The translations under genes and the position numbers were made by a program. A DNA stretch of 64,000 bases from Amoebophrya sp. A120 (taxonomy: Eukaryota > Sar > Dinophyceae > Syndiniales > Amoebophryaceae), in NCBI GenBank assembly GCA_905178155.1, contig CAJINV010000022.1, positions 379,207-443,206 of the forward strand, read 5' to 3'. The stretch's first letter is position 1. Each line of letters begins with the position of its first letter. This document shows, one piece after another, positions 44,475-57,400 of the stretch. The notes under the pieces were generated by a model. It was given only the letters and a program-made list of their open reading frames with translations, was not told where the DNA came from and searched no databases.

Positions 44475-46694
44475 AGAAGGTTTCGAGTACTTGTACTTCA
44501 CATTTTAGCAGGACATGAGAACTATTCAAAAGCGAATGAATTGCTGCTTTCGATTCCTTGTAGTAGTCGTAATTCAAGGAAGACAAAAGTGTGTTTTTGT
44601 CGTGTGAAAAGAGACATGCGCCATCAACCGGCGCTGGATAAAGATAAAATCCCCCTCAACATAATTCATGACTGTGTAGGAGCTGTGTGCTTTCACAAGG
44701 ACCACCATGTGGCCTCATTTGATATGAATGTGTAACGATACACTTTTGATGTTTTAGCACCAACATGTAGGCCGAGCTACTTATTTGAAAAGCATCACAC
44801 CAGCCTGGTAAATTTTCCTGAAATTTTGACAATACGAATTGCCGATCAATTTTTTACTACGACACGCAAAAGTCCGCTCCTGTACGCTTACTTTGTCATT
44901 ATTTTCAGTGGAAGAAAAAATTGACTATGAATTAGAATACCTGTAAGTACAAACCTAGAGACAAAACTAAAAAAAAAAACTAGAAGCTAGCTGATCACCG
45001 GGAAGACGAAGAACTCATTTTCACACGGCAAAAAGATTCACACATAGGGGAAATTGAAATTGAAAATTTTAATTTATCGTATTTTTCATGATAGATATGG
45101 AGTCTGCTTATGGGCAACGACCTATTTCCATTGTTGCCCTGCAAATATCCATGCGTGAGAAGACATCAGGATGAAGGGAGCATTGCGAGAATCCAAATGA
45201 AGCAACTTTGTGAATTGGAATTCTATGGCACCAAGAAAAAATATATTTCTGCAACCCCGGTGCATGCATCGAAATAGTAGTTAATGGTCTACCATAACAT
45301 TTGTTGAACCTCTTTGATTTGATATCTGTATATCGATTCTTATCCATCGATCATCTTCATCATCTCGATGAAATGTCCATCGATACAGAAGATATTTGAT
45401 TTCTCATCAATTTCTCCAGATATTTCGAAAAATCATCAATTCAATCCATTTTCAATTCTTTCTTGATATCAAATAAATCATTTGAAAAAAAAGTGAGTCA
45501 TCTCCTCATCTGTCTTTTTTCAATCTCATCTGGATCTGTCTTTTTTCATCCTCATCTGTCTTTTTTTTTCAATGATTTTCAAAACAATGAGGATTTGGCT
45601 TGAAATAATGTTAAGAGAAAAGGATATGTAAATGTGTTTCCATCTTCACACATGAACAAAAAAATGGATTGTTTCTCTATTGATCCTCTATTTTTCTGTT
45701 TGTCTTCTGTCAATCTATTATTTCTCTGATTAATATCATATCATCAGATATATCATCCGATGAATGAAATATTGAAAAAATCATCTTTATCTTAGATTTA
45801 TGTATCTGCCTCGAATATTTTGGAAGAAATATCCGAAATCTCTTTATGAGATCGAAAATATTACAATTTTATATTTTTCAATATTATTTTTGGAGGCGAG
45901 GAGGGCAGTATTTTCGATGTGGAAAACTTTTTTGGAATTTTTCGTCGAGCCTTTCAAACATAGTGGCCCTGGGTATTCCAGGTGGGAGAGGGTTGATTGG
46001 CCGCCCGGTATTTCTCGATGGCGATGGTCGTCGTTGTTGTCGTCCCGGTGATGTGGGTCGGAGATCGGCTGAAAAATTTTCCTTGATTTTTCGGAATTCA
46101 TGGGGTGGCCCATGAAATGCAAACCGGGGCGGAATGCAGAGCCATGGGAGCAAGTCGGCTGGGGTTTTTTTTTCTGCGTCCCTTTCCGGTTTCTAAAGAA
46201 AAAACGCAAAAAAAGTTCAAAAAAACTTTCAAAAAATTTTTCAAAAACTTTGAATCACGAGCGGACTCCAACTTTTTCCGAAACAGTGGGAAAGTTTTTG
46301 AAAAGTTTTCGGAAAGTTTTTGAAAAGTTTTTTGCGATTTTTTATGTTGAAAATCGATTTCCCACATTTTTTGGGGTCGCCTGATTTCGTTTCAACAAAT
46401 GGCCATCATACCATGGGGATTTGTCTTCCCAGTCACATTCTTTTTCTTCTGGATATCGTTTCCCATTTTGAAAAGTTTCGAAAATCAAAAGAAAGTTGCC
46501 GCCCATTGTGATTTTTGGTAGGATGGTGAAGAGGATGGGAGGATCATCGTCGGTAGGTTTGGAGATGGCTCGACGAAAAATTCCGAAAAAGTTTGGGACC
46601 TCGGTATTAATCCAAGCCCTCCACTCCAATTATTTTATTATTTCTTCATCAATTTATCTTCTGAGAGAATGATGAGAAGATGAGAATGAAGAAA

Positions 46695-46760
46695 GACAAT
46701 CTCGGATCGGGCCTATGAGACAATTTGAGTCATACCCAGACATGACAAGAAAGAAAGAAA
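46695..46760 (+). repeat. Direct repeat copy 1 in the anomalous block
   Basis: GACAATCTCGGATCGGGCCT, then TTTGAGTCATACCCAGACAT and an AAGAAAGAAA tail. It matches 47771-47836 with few changes. Confidence 0.85.
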
Positions 46761-47770
46761 TCCGAAATCTCATCATGAAAAAAAATTCGAAAATATTTTT
46801 ATTCCGATATTAATCCGGATCCTGAATTACAAGATATCCATGAAGAAAATGAGAATAATAGGTTAAATCATCCGGGGCGCCGATAATGGGAAGGGAGGAT
46901 ACCACGAGCGGGCTGCCGAGCATTGGACAACACACACGCGGGGGCGACCCGGGCCGTCTACACAACTGCACCGAGGACCTAGGGGCGACCCGGAACACAG
47001 GAAGGCTACTCTCTGCGCTAGCAAAAACGCAGCGCCTGGACGTCCCCCGCCCACCCCGCGCACCCATACCACCCAACCACCGGATTGGTGGCGGGGGCGT
47101 CCGGCCCGGTATTTTTCTAATACTATGCTGCTACTTGTGTTATCTATCGATGGGGATGCGAAGTGGATATTTACATTAATCATCATTATCCAGCATCACT
47201 CCTGCTCGTCGTCTTTTCCCTCCTGTACTAAACAGAGCCACACCCTACCCCCAACGACCGGGGAGAACGGACGACAAGATGATTGGAAAACACGACAACA
47301 CTCTGGCGCGGGAAATCCGAAAAAGAAGATGATGATGATGTGTGGCATCCATGAACATATCGATGCTGATCCGACACCGGGACCCACAATCCGATGGAAA
47401 CTACCCAAAAGTCTGGACACGGGAGGAATCACACAACGAGGAAAGCTAGCGAAGGAATTTTGGAATAGAAAAACAAAAAACAGAGACATTGGATTTTTTA
47501 TTGACAAATAGAAATCTCAAAGCAGATTTACTATTTTTATTCGCTTCTTTGATTTCAAAAGATCTGAATTTTTCTCGACGGGAACAACTTGCTTTTATTT
47601 TCTGAAATTTCGATACGAAGAACTTGACAATTATTTTCTTAGATGGATATCAAACTCAATTACGATTTCATTTTCTATTCGAATTATCTTCACAACAATA
47701 TTTGAGTTTTATCCTTACAATCCTTATCTTATTTTTGAGAAGAGAACGAATTGATGATGAAAAGACAGAG

Positions 47771-47836
47771 GACAATCTCGGACCGGGCCTTCGACATATT
47801 TGAGTCATGCCCAGACATGACCAGAAAGAAAGAAAG
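47771..47836 (+). repeat. Direct repeat copy 2 in the anomalous block
   Basis: GACAATCTCGGACCGGGCCT, then TTTGAGTCATGCCCAGACAT and a GAAAGAAAGAA tail. It lies about 1.08 kb after copy 1. Both copies sit in the AT-rich part and are followed within about 100 bp by GGTTAAATCA. Confidence 0.85.
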
Positions 47837-48821
47837 AAGGTTAAATCACATTGGATTTCATATCGAAAAAATTCATTTGTATATTTTCCTTTGAAGAAAT
47901 ATTCTAATCATTTCAATAGATACCATCCATCATCTTACAAATTCATCCCAATAAATTAATTACGAAATTTCTTAATAATTGCAATTTTCCAGATTCATTT
48001 TATGTGAAAATATTCCCAAATTTTCGAATCCAATTCCATCATATCTCCATGTAGGAAGAGATTATGAAGATATTTTGGAAGATGTGTTATAATTCAAAAA
48101 ATATTTCTCAATATGGTGAATCCATCACGCAAATTTGTGCGACCATCACACAAATGAATCCGATTTGTTTCTGATTGATCCGCATCTCATCCATCCTTAT
48201 GTAATCAATCTCACGCTGACAGATTTCGGAAAAGTAAGAGTGGGGGTATTCCTTCGATATGGTTGCCGAAAAACAAGCGAGAAACTGACAGAGTCAATGT
48301 GGGGATTGCTCTCCTACCTAGTCTAGCCCAACGGCAACGAAGGAGCGCGGCGCGTCCTATGGAAATGGATTAACATCGCGCCACCTTTCTTTCTTTTCAG
48401 GCTCATTAGTATGGGGCGCAGAGATCGACCGACACTCACATCGGATCGGTCCGTCGCGCAGGTATGACGGGCGCGGCCGGCGTCTGAAACAAAAGCCCCG
48501 CGCCCAGTCGCGCGATCATGAAAGAGCCGGCCAACATTCATAATCATACATCAGGACCGAAGAGCCTGGCGGACGGCAGGGCGCGCCTGCCTTTTTGCCT
48601 TCATCCCTCTCGCCCGACGGTCGGGCAATCCACCAAGCACGGGGGGGGGGGGCGGGCCCGAAACGCCAACGGCCCGGGGGGCGTATTAAATAATTGGCCC
48701 GCAAGCGGCCGGCCACAACAAGCGGGCTCCCCGCCGCGGCGCGGGGGACGGGTTAGCTGCGACCGGCTTCGGGCGTTTCAGGGGGCTCGCTTCGCTTCTC
48801 TCGCGGGTCCTCACTATATAT

Positions 48822-48884
48822 GGGAAGAAGTGCGTGGGCCGGTTCCCTTATATTATAAGGGAACCGGTCCACGCACTTCTTCCC
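48822..48884. repeat. Near-perfect 31-bp inverted repeat with 1-nt loop
   Basis: Arms 48822-48852 and 48854-48884 (GGGAAGAAGTGCGTGG... and its complement) differ at one position only. It would form a long hairpin or cruciform. It lies in the GC-rich part of the anomalous block. Confidence 0.93.
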
Positions 48885-50030
48885 CCCCGCTCCGTCGGCT
48901 CCTTCTGCGCCAGGTCATGCAGGAATTTAGCGCGTTTCTTGCGTTCGACAGAGATCACAGCTGGCGCGCCACATTCGTGCGAATTCTCTGCGCCATACGC
49001 AGGAACTAGCTCCCCAACACTCCGACGCCATAGCTTCCGCCGGAGTCACGGCCTTGGGGCCCCTTTCGGCAAGCGACGGCGCCGGAGACGCTTCCCGGCG
49101 CTTCTTTGTTGCGGGCTGCCGCTTCCTTGGTTTCTGTCTTTTCATTCTGGAGGTAGCCATTAAGGCCCGGACGGCTTCGCCCAGGTTTGAATAACAACCC
49201 GGGGAAACTTAGTCCCGAGGTATGCAGTGGCCAGCACACCACACCGGCGGGCGGGAATCACGGAAAGACGAAGACGAGAAAACCGGCCGCGCCTGAAGAT
49301 ACGCCAGCGCCCGCTCGCCGCAGGGCGCGCCCGGTTTTCCGCCGCGCCTTGGCTTACAATTTGGGGCGGAGATTTCCTCGGGCACGCGGGCACCGCGCCC
49401 CAATGCCGGCCGAGCCGCGCCGCTCGCGTGGGTTGGGTTCTGGCTGCCTGCGGCAGCTGCCGGCGGCCGGCGGGTCCGCTCCCTCTGCAGTCAATCAACC
49501 TCTATGCCGCCGGCCATATCTCCGAACCAGCTGAGCGACCAAGGGCCCCACGCCGCCCCTTTGGCAGGCCTCCCCTGTGGACTTGGGCGCCTCAAGTAGT
49601 TCGGCGGTGTTTCTCCCTCCCGAAGGCAAAGAAAGGGCTGGGCCTCGTCGCGGTTCATTTGGTTCGTTCGCTAGGTGCGGCGGCCATAGCTCCGGAGTCT
49701 TGGGCCCCATGCGAAGAACTTGCCACATGCCCACCGACCGTGAAGCCTTCGCCGGCTTTGTGGCTTCTCCGCTCCTCCGGACACTCCTGGTCTATTGGTT
49801 CAGCTGCCCCAACGTTCGGTTCCCCAGGCTACCCCGGCGCAGTGCATGACCTCGACAAGCGCACGGCAGAACGACCGCAGTGGGGCGACTGCCGACGGGG
49901 CCGCCCGCGACCGACTCCGGCCAAGCGACTCGGCCGGCCAATACTAAGCCAACGGGGCTGGGGCGCCAAGGTATCTAGAGCGTAAGGAAATGCGCGAAAC
50001 GCGACGTCCCGAGGCTTCACAATTCACAGA

Positions 50031-51407
50031 AAAAAACGAAGCACGGGCCCACAAGGCCCACACAACGGGAACACACTTTAGAATGGTCCCACAGAAACCG
50101 CTTTAGAGGGGGACAAAGAGCCGGTCGCTGCGTTGCCAGGCTCTCTATCGATCGGCGGGTCGTAGAGCTGCTTTCGTCTACAACTGGAGTAAATGAAAGA
50201 CGGGCAACATACAGCATTTTTGAAACTGCGTGAAATCTACATTTTGAAAGCTGCCGGAGTTCAGCAGGCACGGTCTTGCTTACGTCAACGTCTGTCGTGC
50301 CGGTCGAGTCTCGGCATCCTCGCAAAAGGCGGGCAATTGACTTAGGCCCGAAGTGTTTCTTTTCGAAACGGAATCGGAACCTGCAAGCATCAACATCGCA
50401 AAAATCTTTGCCGCGATGTGAACGGTGCTACCAAATCATGTCTAGGTACTGCGAAACGCGAAGAAATCATAGAGAAAAGCCACACACTAAGCAAACTTCT
50501 GGAAAAGAAAAAAGTGCGATTTTGTACCATAGATACTAAGCAGTGCTCGCATTTTTGTTGCATGCAAATAGATACTGAAAAAGGAAATAAAATTGGCACT
50601 GTAACGATTTGATAGTCTTTTCTGATTTGTCGCTTCCACAACCCTCGCCTCTGCATCCAGCAAGGGCGATCGGGATCGATGCTTGCCTTGTCCCGTTCAA
50701 GCTACCTAAAAAAGTCAATCGTAATAACACTAAATACATGGAATCGGATATCTCGAGCTCTACCAGCCCGTTCTTCTAGGTCGTCACGACACCAATCGGA
50801 CATCAACATGCCAAGCTATTTTTCTTGAAAAAAAAAGACATACCGATGGAGCCATGCGAAGCATTTCCGTTTTGTGACATAGACAAAAAATTAAACTATA
50901 AATGGAATTGCAATTGTAAGCATAAGTGAGATGGTGAAGAATCTGTGAGAGTCATATTAATTGATCTTCGTCTTTCTACTTTGCGTCGACGCAAATTTCT
51001 TCGGCAGTGCTTCTGGAAAATTATCGCTAATTTTGGGTTTATTTTTTTGTTCAACGTCGGTAAAAGTAAAACGAAAGCTAAAATTTTTGCTTCGGAAATT
51101 TATAAAACATTCTACAGAACGAGATGAAGCGAAAACGGATGGAAAAAAATACTATGATAGCTCTGTTTCTCAACCGCGTCGAGAGCATTAAAGTTGACCA
51201 TGAGCTGAGTTAGTTGACACATCTATCTGAGTCTAAAAGTGATTTTCTCCTACCATTCTGTGTAGTAGTTGCTTGTAACTTTTTCAGGGTTTTTGGAATT
51301 GCGATAATGATAAAAAAAATCGACAACCAGCCTTGCCTGCACACCCTTGTTCCGACGGATAGGCCGTGAAGACCGCATCTGAACTACCTGTAGCCTGCTC
51401 GAAGGCC
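50031..51407. other. Region between anomalous block and gene 10
   Basis: Base composition returns to that of the gene regions. No insert ends or supported gene. It presumably includes the 3' flank of gene 10. Confidence 0.45.
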
Positions 51408-54400
51408 TTACATGTCCAACAATTCGTCTTCCCTGTTCGCAAACTCGCTTTGGTGTGGATTGAACAGAGACTGAATGTCCGAGATAAAAGTCCCCGGCTT
51501 TACAACAGGCACGATCAGTTTCCGTCGTCTTATCTTTTTCGGCGTCCGTGCGGTTTTCGAGGTAGTACCACTTGATCTGCTCTGATCGCTGGCCCCTATC
51601 AAGAAGAAAAATCCCTCCTCCCCATATTAAAGCGGAAGGCTATGATGCAGATTTGTGGCCACAAGTCAGCTTTGTCATGCTAGAAGGCAAAAATACGGAC
51701 TGTAGTGCTGGGTGGCGTGGGACAGCCTTGCATCTTCAGCATGACAGGGGGCAGCTGGAAGCGGGAAACAGCATGACAAATTGCCTGCAAATGAGGCCAC
51801 AACTGCGGCTCTTGGCCTTGTAGCAATACAAGTCGATTTGTGTACTCAAATACAGCATAACAAATTTCGTTTTCGATATGGAGAGGGGGAATTTTTCCTT
51901 GCAATAGTCCCGCCGGTCTCTTTATTACTCTTGCCGCCCGTTGTTCCTGATTTACTGTTTTCCGTCCCTTCGCCTTTTGCCCCGCGCAAGCTGCTGGTCG
52001 CCGCTGCGCGGGATTGTGCCTCCGCCACGACACGGTCGACAATCTTTTCCGGAATGTGCTTCAGCCCGTCACTGGTGTCAGGCTCCGTGGAAATTTCTTC
52101 GACCGTCGACACCAGATTTCTGCATTCCTGTTCTCGCTCCTTCTCGTAAAACATAGACTCGGCCCACAGCTTCTCGCCGGGCGATGGCCGTGACGGGTTT
52201 TGCGGCACGAAGAAGGGGGAATTTTCGTTGAACTCGTGATTCCTTCGCATGACGTAGTACCGGTTCTTCTGTAAAAGCTTTTCCTGATACATCGGCAGTG
52301 CTTGGTAGGCAATTACGTGCCAAAGCTGTCGATCATGCGCTTCCCCATTGTTATCATTGAAGGCATCACTGTAGGAAGCAGCTCCGCTGTGGTCATAAGC
52401 CGAGGCATATCAAACGCAAAAATGACTGGGTCTGGAACAGTGGAACTTGTGATTCGTGTCTTGCATTCCTGGAAAATCTGTGTTGCATGAGCAGCAACAG
52501 AGAAACTTACTTTGTCATGCAAGAACGCAATTCGTGATGTGTGGTAGGCATCAGCAGGCGCCTCTAAAACTTGTCATGCCTGGCTGCCATTGCAAGCGCT
52601 TCAATCATGCTCAATCCAGCATCACAGATTTCCAGACCCAGACATTTTTGCATTTGATAAGGCAGCTCCTTCGTCCTCGTAGCCGTACCCACCACCTGGA
52701 CCTCGGGCAGCGCCGGCAGGGGAAGATGGTGAGCCGGCGTGGCTGTAGCTCTGATCGTACGGATGTTGCGCCCCCTCTGCAGCAGCTGCGAAAGGGTTCG
52801 CAGGACTCGTATGCAGTGCAAAAGTATCGTACTCACAGTAATTGCATTTGTGCATAATTGCCAAGGTAAATCAGCATTTACAAATTGAATTCGTAAGGCT
52901 GCGCTAATTTTTAATGCAATTTAAATTTATACGTAGTACGATGCTTTTGCATTGCATAATTCGGGACGAAGGGCGAGAAACCGTATGGACCTCCTGCTCC
53001 TTCGCTGTGGTACAACGGGTTATTAAAAGTGCCGTGTCCGCCGGGAGGTGGAGCACCAAAGGGCCCTCGCCCCGGCGCGTAAAGATCCCCCTGCCGGTCG
53101 TATGGCTTGCTCAAACGTTACAATCTCAAACGTTACAATAGAATCTGAGATTTGTCTTGCATGAACAGCATGAGTACCATACAGAGACTTGGGCTTTTTG
53201 CAATACAAATTTCGTCAGAATCTCATGGGGTTTGGGGCTCCGAAACTTGTCATGCGCGCTTCTTTGGGAGTAGGCCAGATGTTGGGGATTTTGCAACACA
53301 AATTCCAAATTCTATTGTAACGTTTGAGATTGTAACACCTGAGCGGGTTATAGGTCGGTTCCTCCGTTGGAGCTCCAGGTGGTCAGTCCCATTACAGTGA
53401 AAAATGCCCCCACCCCCAAAGTTGCAATAATTTGTGATGCGAAGTTTCCAAATGAAAGGTTTTAACGCCAGACCGTCCGTTACCAAAAACAATTTCAAAA
53501 CAATTTCAAACTGAATTCAAAATGCCAGCGTTTTTGACGTTTTGGAGCGCTTATGTTCCCGCTTGCGCGGATCGTTGAGGGCCGTGCTGTGGCATCTGTG
53601 CCCACTTGATAGCGGGTTTTGGGTGCGCCAGCTTCGTGTGGCGCCTGTCTGAGGGATACAGGGGATCTTCGTTGGAGTTGCATTTTCGGAGCTCGCCCAG
53701 GTATGACACCAACCCGGCCAAAATGGCTCGGGCGGTAACACGGGGGCGGGCGGCTTCAGAGGGTCAAAGGAGCCCGCTCCGTCTGTTGATGGCACGTTGC
53801 AGGCACGCTGCCTGATGCGCCGCCTTGCCTTCTAGGCGGGCCAGATGTTCCCATGGAGCGCACCGGTGACGAGACGCGAAGTCCCCGGCGGCTCCCGGGG
53901 CGCGAGCGGGGGGTTGGGGGGGAAATGTGTGCCCGCAACTGCATTTCCACGGCCTTGCTGTTCCGTTCGTTTTTTGTGAGCTGGTGGCAAGTGGCGTTGT
54001 GCGGTTGCACATGCTGCGATGCTTAAGATTGGCATGGGCTGCAGAGGGCGGGGCCCAGCCATCAACTGCGTGCCGAGGCAGAGGGCAGAACGCTTTGGGG
54101 TTCTCAGGGGATGGCGGCTGGGTCCAGCTTTCGCCACATGTCAAGGCGATGCGCCCTGACATGTAGCACGAGACGGACCCCGCATTCAATTTCAAAGCGA
54201 ATCCGCGAATTCAAAACGAATCCGCGAATTCAAACTGAATCCGCGAATTCAAACTGAATCCGCGGACTCCTTTTCAATTTCAAACCAAATCCGTTGCTTC
54301 CTGGAGGGGCCCCACCAATTTCGAACTGAATCCGAATTGCATCCGAATTCCATCCGATTTCCATCCGAATTCGATTTCCCTAATAAGGAATTGGATTCGG

Positions 54401-57400
54401 ATGAAAAACGGATGGAATTCGGATTCCGTTTGAAATTGGTTGGATCAATTTGGGGTCCAGTCTGATGCCATCTTCTACATTACAACAGAGTCTCTGGGCT
54501 AGGTTGTACATTTTTTGGCGCGCGCTGCCGCGCGCGCCAATATCCATGTGTCTTTCAGTGCCCTTCTCTTTCATTCCGTGTCGGCTCGTTGGCGGCGTGG
54601 CGAATTGTGTTTCGTGGGGCTGTGTTGCAGCCTCTGAGCAGCAGAGTGGGTTGTCTCAGGTGACGCCGATCGTTTTCGCGCAGCCTTGCTGGTTTGGATT
54701 CGATTGAACCTACACCACCTGCGCGCGGCCTCTTGGGCGTTTGGGGCGAGCGAAGTAAAGGCGCGGGCCATGGACGGGCGCCGGTGGGGAGCCGGCGTCC
54801 CGCATGGAGCGCTTCTGCTCAGATTGCAAGGCCTTGGCCGTGAAGCACATGGGCCCTGCAAGTGCGCCGCCAACGGAGCTGGGGCTTCGTTCATTCGAAA
54901 ATCTTCGTCGAATGTGGATGACCAACCCGGAGCAGCTCCCTCTTCCGTGGTCGTGTTGCATCCTAAGTGCGCTTTCTACTTCTATCTTCTTTTCCCGCTT
55001 ATGCCGCAAAGCCTTGCCGCGCTGTTCATCTTCCTTGCCCAGTCTGTACAGAATGTCGCGCGTCTGTCGAGCTTCTCTTCCTGCCGTGCCCGTGGTGGCA
55101 TCTGTGGCCATGATGAGAGGGCTTTCGGTCGGAGGCCCTTGCGCAATTGCGTGCGGTTTCTGTGCTTCTGGGTGAGGCACTACAGGCCATGCCCGATGCG
55201 TCTCAGCAAGCTTTTCCAACTGTGTCTTTTTGAAAGCTGAGGCATTTTGAATTCAGTTTGAATTCAGTTCGAAATCGAATTACACGACGGCACGGCCAGA
55301 GTTAAAAAGGTTTTTGTCATGCATGAAAGGAGTCTGAATCTTTGTGATGCAGAGTCTTCTTGGCGTATATAGCATTGCTTGCATGATAAGCGCCGCTTTT
55401 GCTGGGATCTTTTGCAATACAAATTTTCGCTATTGACGATTGGAAATCTGTGATGCTGATAGATGCAAGAGGGCGAGTGTTTCACTTGGAAAGGTTTGCA
55501 ATGCAAATGCTCCCGAGAAGTTCGGGGGTGGGGGCATTTTTCATTGTAATAAGTCCTCCTGCGTCTTTGAAGGTAGACATCTGGCGGCCCTGGACGGCAA
55601 TCAGGCGCACGATGTCGTGTTCGTCGAAGCCGATCTGGGAGTGGCGCTTGAACCATCTCTATGCATTGGTTGCAAATGTCATGTCTGAGTGGTCTGGATT
55701 TTTTGTGATGCTGGACCTAGTATCAAGGACAACAGCTTCATCTACATGTGATCTGTAGTGCATGTATACGATTATGGCCAGCTTCTTTCTCTTTGTCGTG
55801 CTGGATATGGAAGTTTGTTATTTGCTTGTTCTGCATGCGAATGAATCTGCAAGAAATAAAGTGAAGAAGGAAATAACTTCTCATGCTCTTCTGCCGTACA
55901 GGCAGCGCAGCCAGTATGTAACGCAAGTATAATCAGCAACACAAGTTTCCAGACATGATCCAGGGATGATAAGTATTTGCAGATCCATAACTTCATGCGG
56001 GTTCCCGACTTCTTGTACCTTCTCCTTTTTTTATGGATTGCAAAAATGTCTGGGTCTGGAAGGATGTAACTTGTCATGCTGGTCTTGCATTCCTGTGAAA
56101 GCTGTATTGCGTGACCAACAAAAATGGTAGCCTCTCATGTCATACAAAAACGCAGTTTCTCATGCGGAATTCGGATGGGAAAGCGTTCTGCAAACTTGTC
56201 ATGCTTTTCTGCATAAGGAAGTGTTTTCCTCTTGCACATTTTAGCATTACAAGTTTCCAGACCCAGACATTTTTGCATTTGATATATTTTGGATAATCGG
56301 ATCCAAACCACACACCCCCTGCGAATTTTTGTTTCGCCCCGCGCCCTATCAAATGCAAAAGTGTCTGCATGTCTGGAAACTTGTGATGCTGGGTTGTGAA
56401 TAATGAAAGCAACTGTAATGCACAGCCAAGCAACATGAGAAATATCTGCGCTTCTTTGTGTTGCGTTTTTCGCATGAGAAACTGCGTTTTTGCATGACAG
56501 GCAAGAAAAGGGTCTCTTCTTGGACACGCATCACAAACTTGTTGCTCATGCCACACAAGCATGACAAGTCTCGCAATCTTCCAGACCCAGACATTTTTGC
56601 ATTTGATACGCCCACATCAGTTTCGGGTCGGCCCAGGCCACCGGGTCTCCGGACCGAAAGTCGATGTAGGTGATATAACGCGCTCAGCTGTTACAATCTC
56701 AAGCGTTACAATAGAATATGGAAATCTGTGATGTAAGAAGTGCATGATGTAGCTTACTCCCACAGGCCTGCGCATGACAAGTTCTAGAGTCCCAAACCGC
56801 AAGAGAATCTGGCGAAATTTGTATTGCAGAAAGTGGAATGCTGTCCGTGTCTGTCATGCTGATCATGCAATACAAAATCCAGACTGACTCCATGTCTGTT
56901 GTAACGTTTGAGATTTCTGTAACGTTTGAGCAGGTCATAGGTGAGAATCTCGTTTCCGTCACTAGTCACGACGTGCGACGGTTTTTTCGGAATCGACAGA
57001 ATCAGGTGGTTCGCCAGCGGATGTTATGCATTGGAAATATGTCTGGGTTTGGAAAGGTTGAGCCTGTATTGCGTGTTTTGCATTCCTGAAAAATCTGTGT
57101 TGCATCACTAGCAAAAGTGCCACACTTTGGTCAGGCAAGGTCGCAGTTTGTACTGCACACTACGCATGAGAAAGCGCTCGAAATAAAATTTGTCATGATT
57201 CGCTGACCTTACAGGCGCACTCAATCATGTTCATGACCATTTCCATTCAGCATCACAGGTTTCCAGACATCAAGGGATATTTGCAATGCATAGGTGTGGT
57301 GGCTCCGGAACATGATCCGGCTCTGGTACTGCATTTTTGCCCAGGGGACCTCCACTTGAAGATGTTGCGAAGGGAGAGGGTGTACTGCCACTCTCGAGCA

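Larger units (their letters stand above)
43853..44972 (+). repeat. Tandem segmental duplication, unit 2
   Basis: Starts abruptly with ACGAGCGGAACTG right after the 3' flank of unit 1 and ends with the same flank (GAGACAAAACTAA) near 44972. It is followed by an A-run and the anomalous block. Confidence 0.95.
44973..50030. other. Compositionally anomalous block without recognised genes
   Basis: About 44973-46870 and 47510-48320 are very AT-rich (long A/T runs, repeated GATTTC/CATC words). About 46880-47120 and 48330-50000 are very GC-rich. No insert ends were seen here, unlike the flanking genes. The GC-rich part has long open frames on several strands at once (for example 49227-49985), as expected by chance at high GC. 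Possible origins: integrated foreign or organelle-like DNA, host sequence, or an assembly join. Confidence 0.6.
53462..55305. mobile_element. 1.84-kb GC-rich element nested inside the IE7 intron
   Basis: It begins TTAACGCC and ends GAGTTAA. The 7-bp sequence AAAGGTT flanks it at 53455-53461 and 55306-55312, a target-site duplication. Imperfect TIRs of roughly 60 bp share CAAACTGAATTCAAAATGCC near 53505 and its complement near 55243. The interior is GC-rich and holds four 19-bp repeats and a GC hairpin. Open frames such as 54710-55219 (minus, 169 codons) and 54804-55175 (plus) overlap; I see no transposase motif. Probably a non-autonomous DNA transposon. Confidence 0.85.
53390..55551 (+). mobile_element. 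IE7 introner in gene 10, enlarged by a nested element
   Basis: Left ACAGTGAAAAATGCCCCCAC, right GTGGGGGCATTTTTCATTGT+AATA. TSD AGTCC at 53385-53389 and 55552-55556. Without the insert at 53462-55305 it would be about 310 bp, the size of the copy at 9559. Confidence 0.95.

Noticed and set aside
45800-46630. Several overlapping ORFs in the AT/GC-mixed block
   Set aside because: Lys/Phe-rich frames come from A/T runs on both strands; nothing resembles a protein family.
49227-49985. 252-codon ORF in the GC-rich block
   Set aside because: Open frames of this length occur on several strands at once in this GC-rich stretch; no start context, motif or introner supports a gene.
54710-55219. 169-codon minus-strand ORF in the nested element as a transposase
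   Set aside because: No catalytic acid triad or DNA-binding motif could be recognised; an overlapping plus-strand frame is also open.
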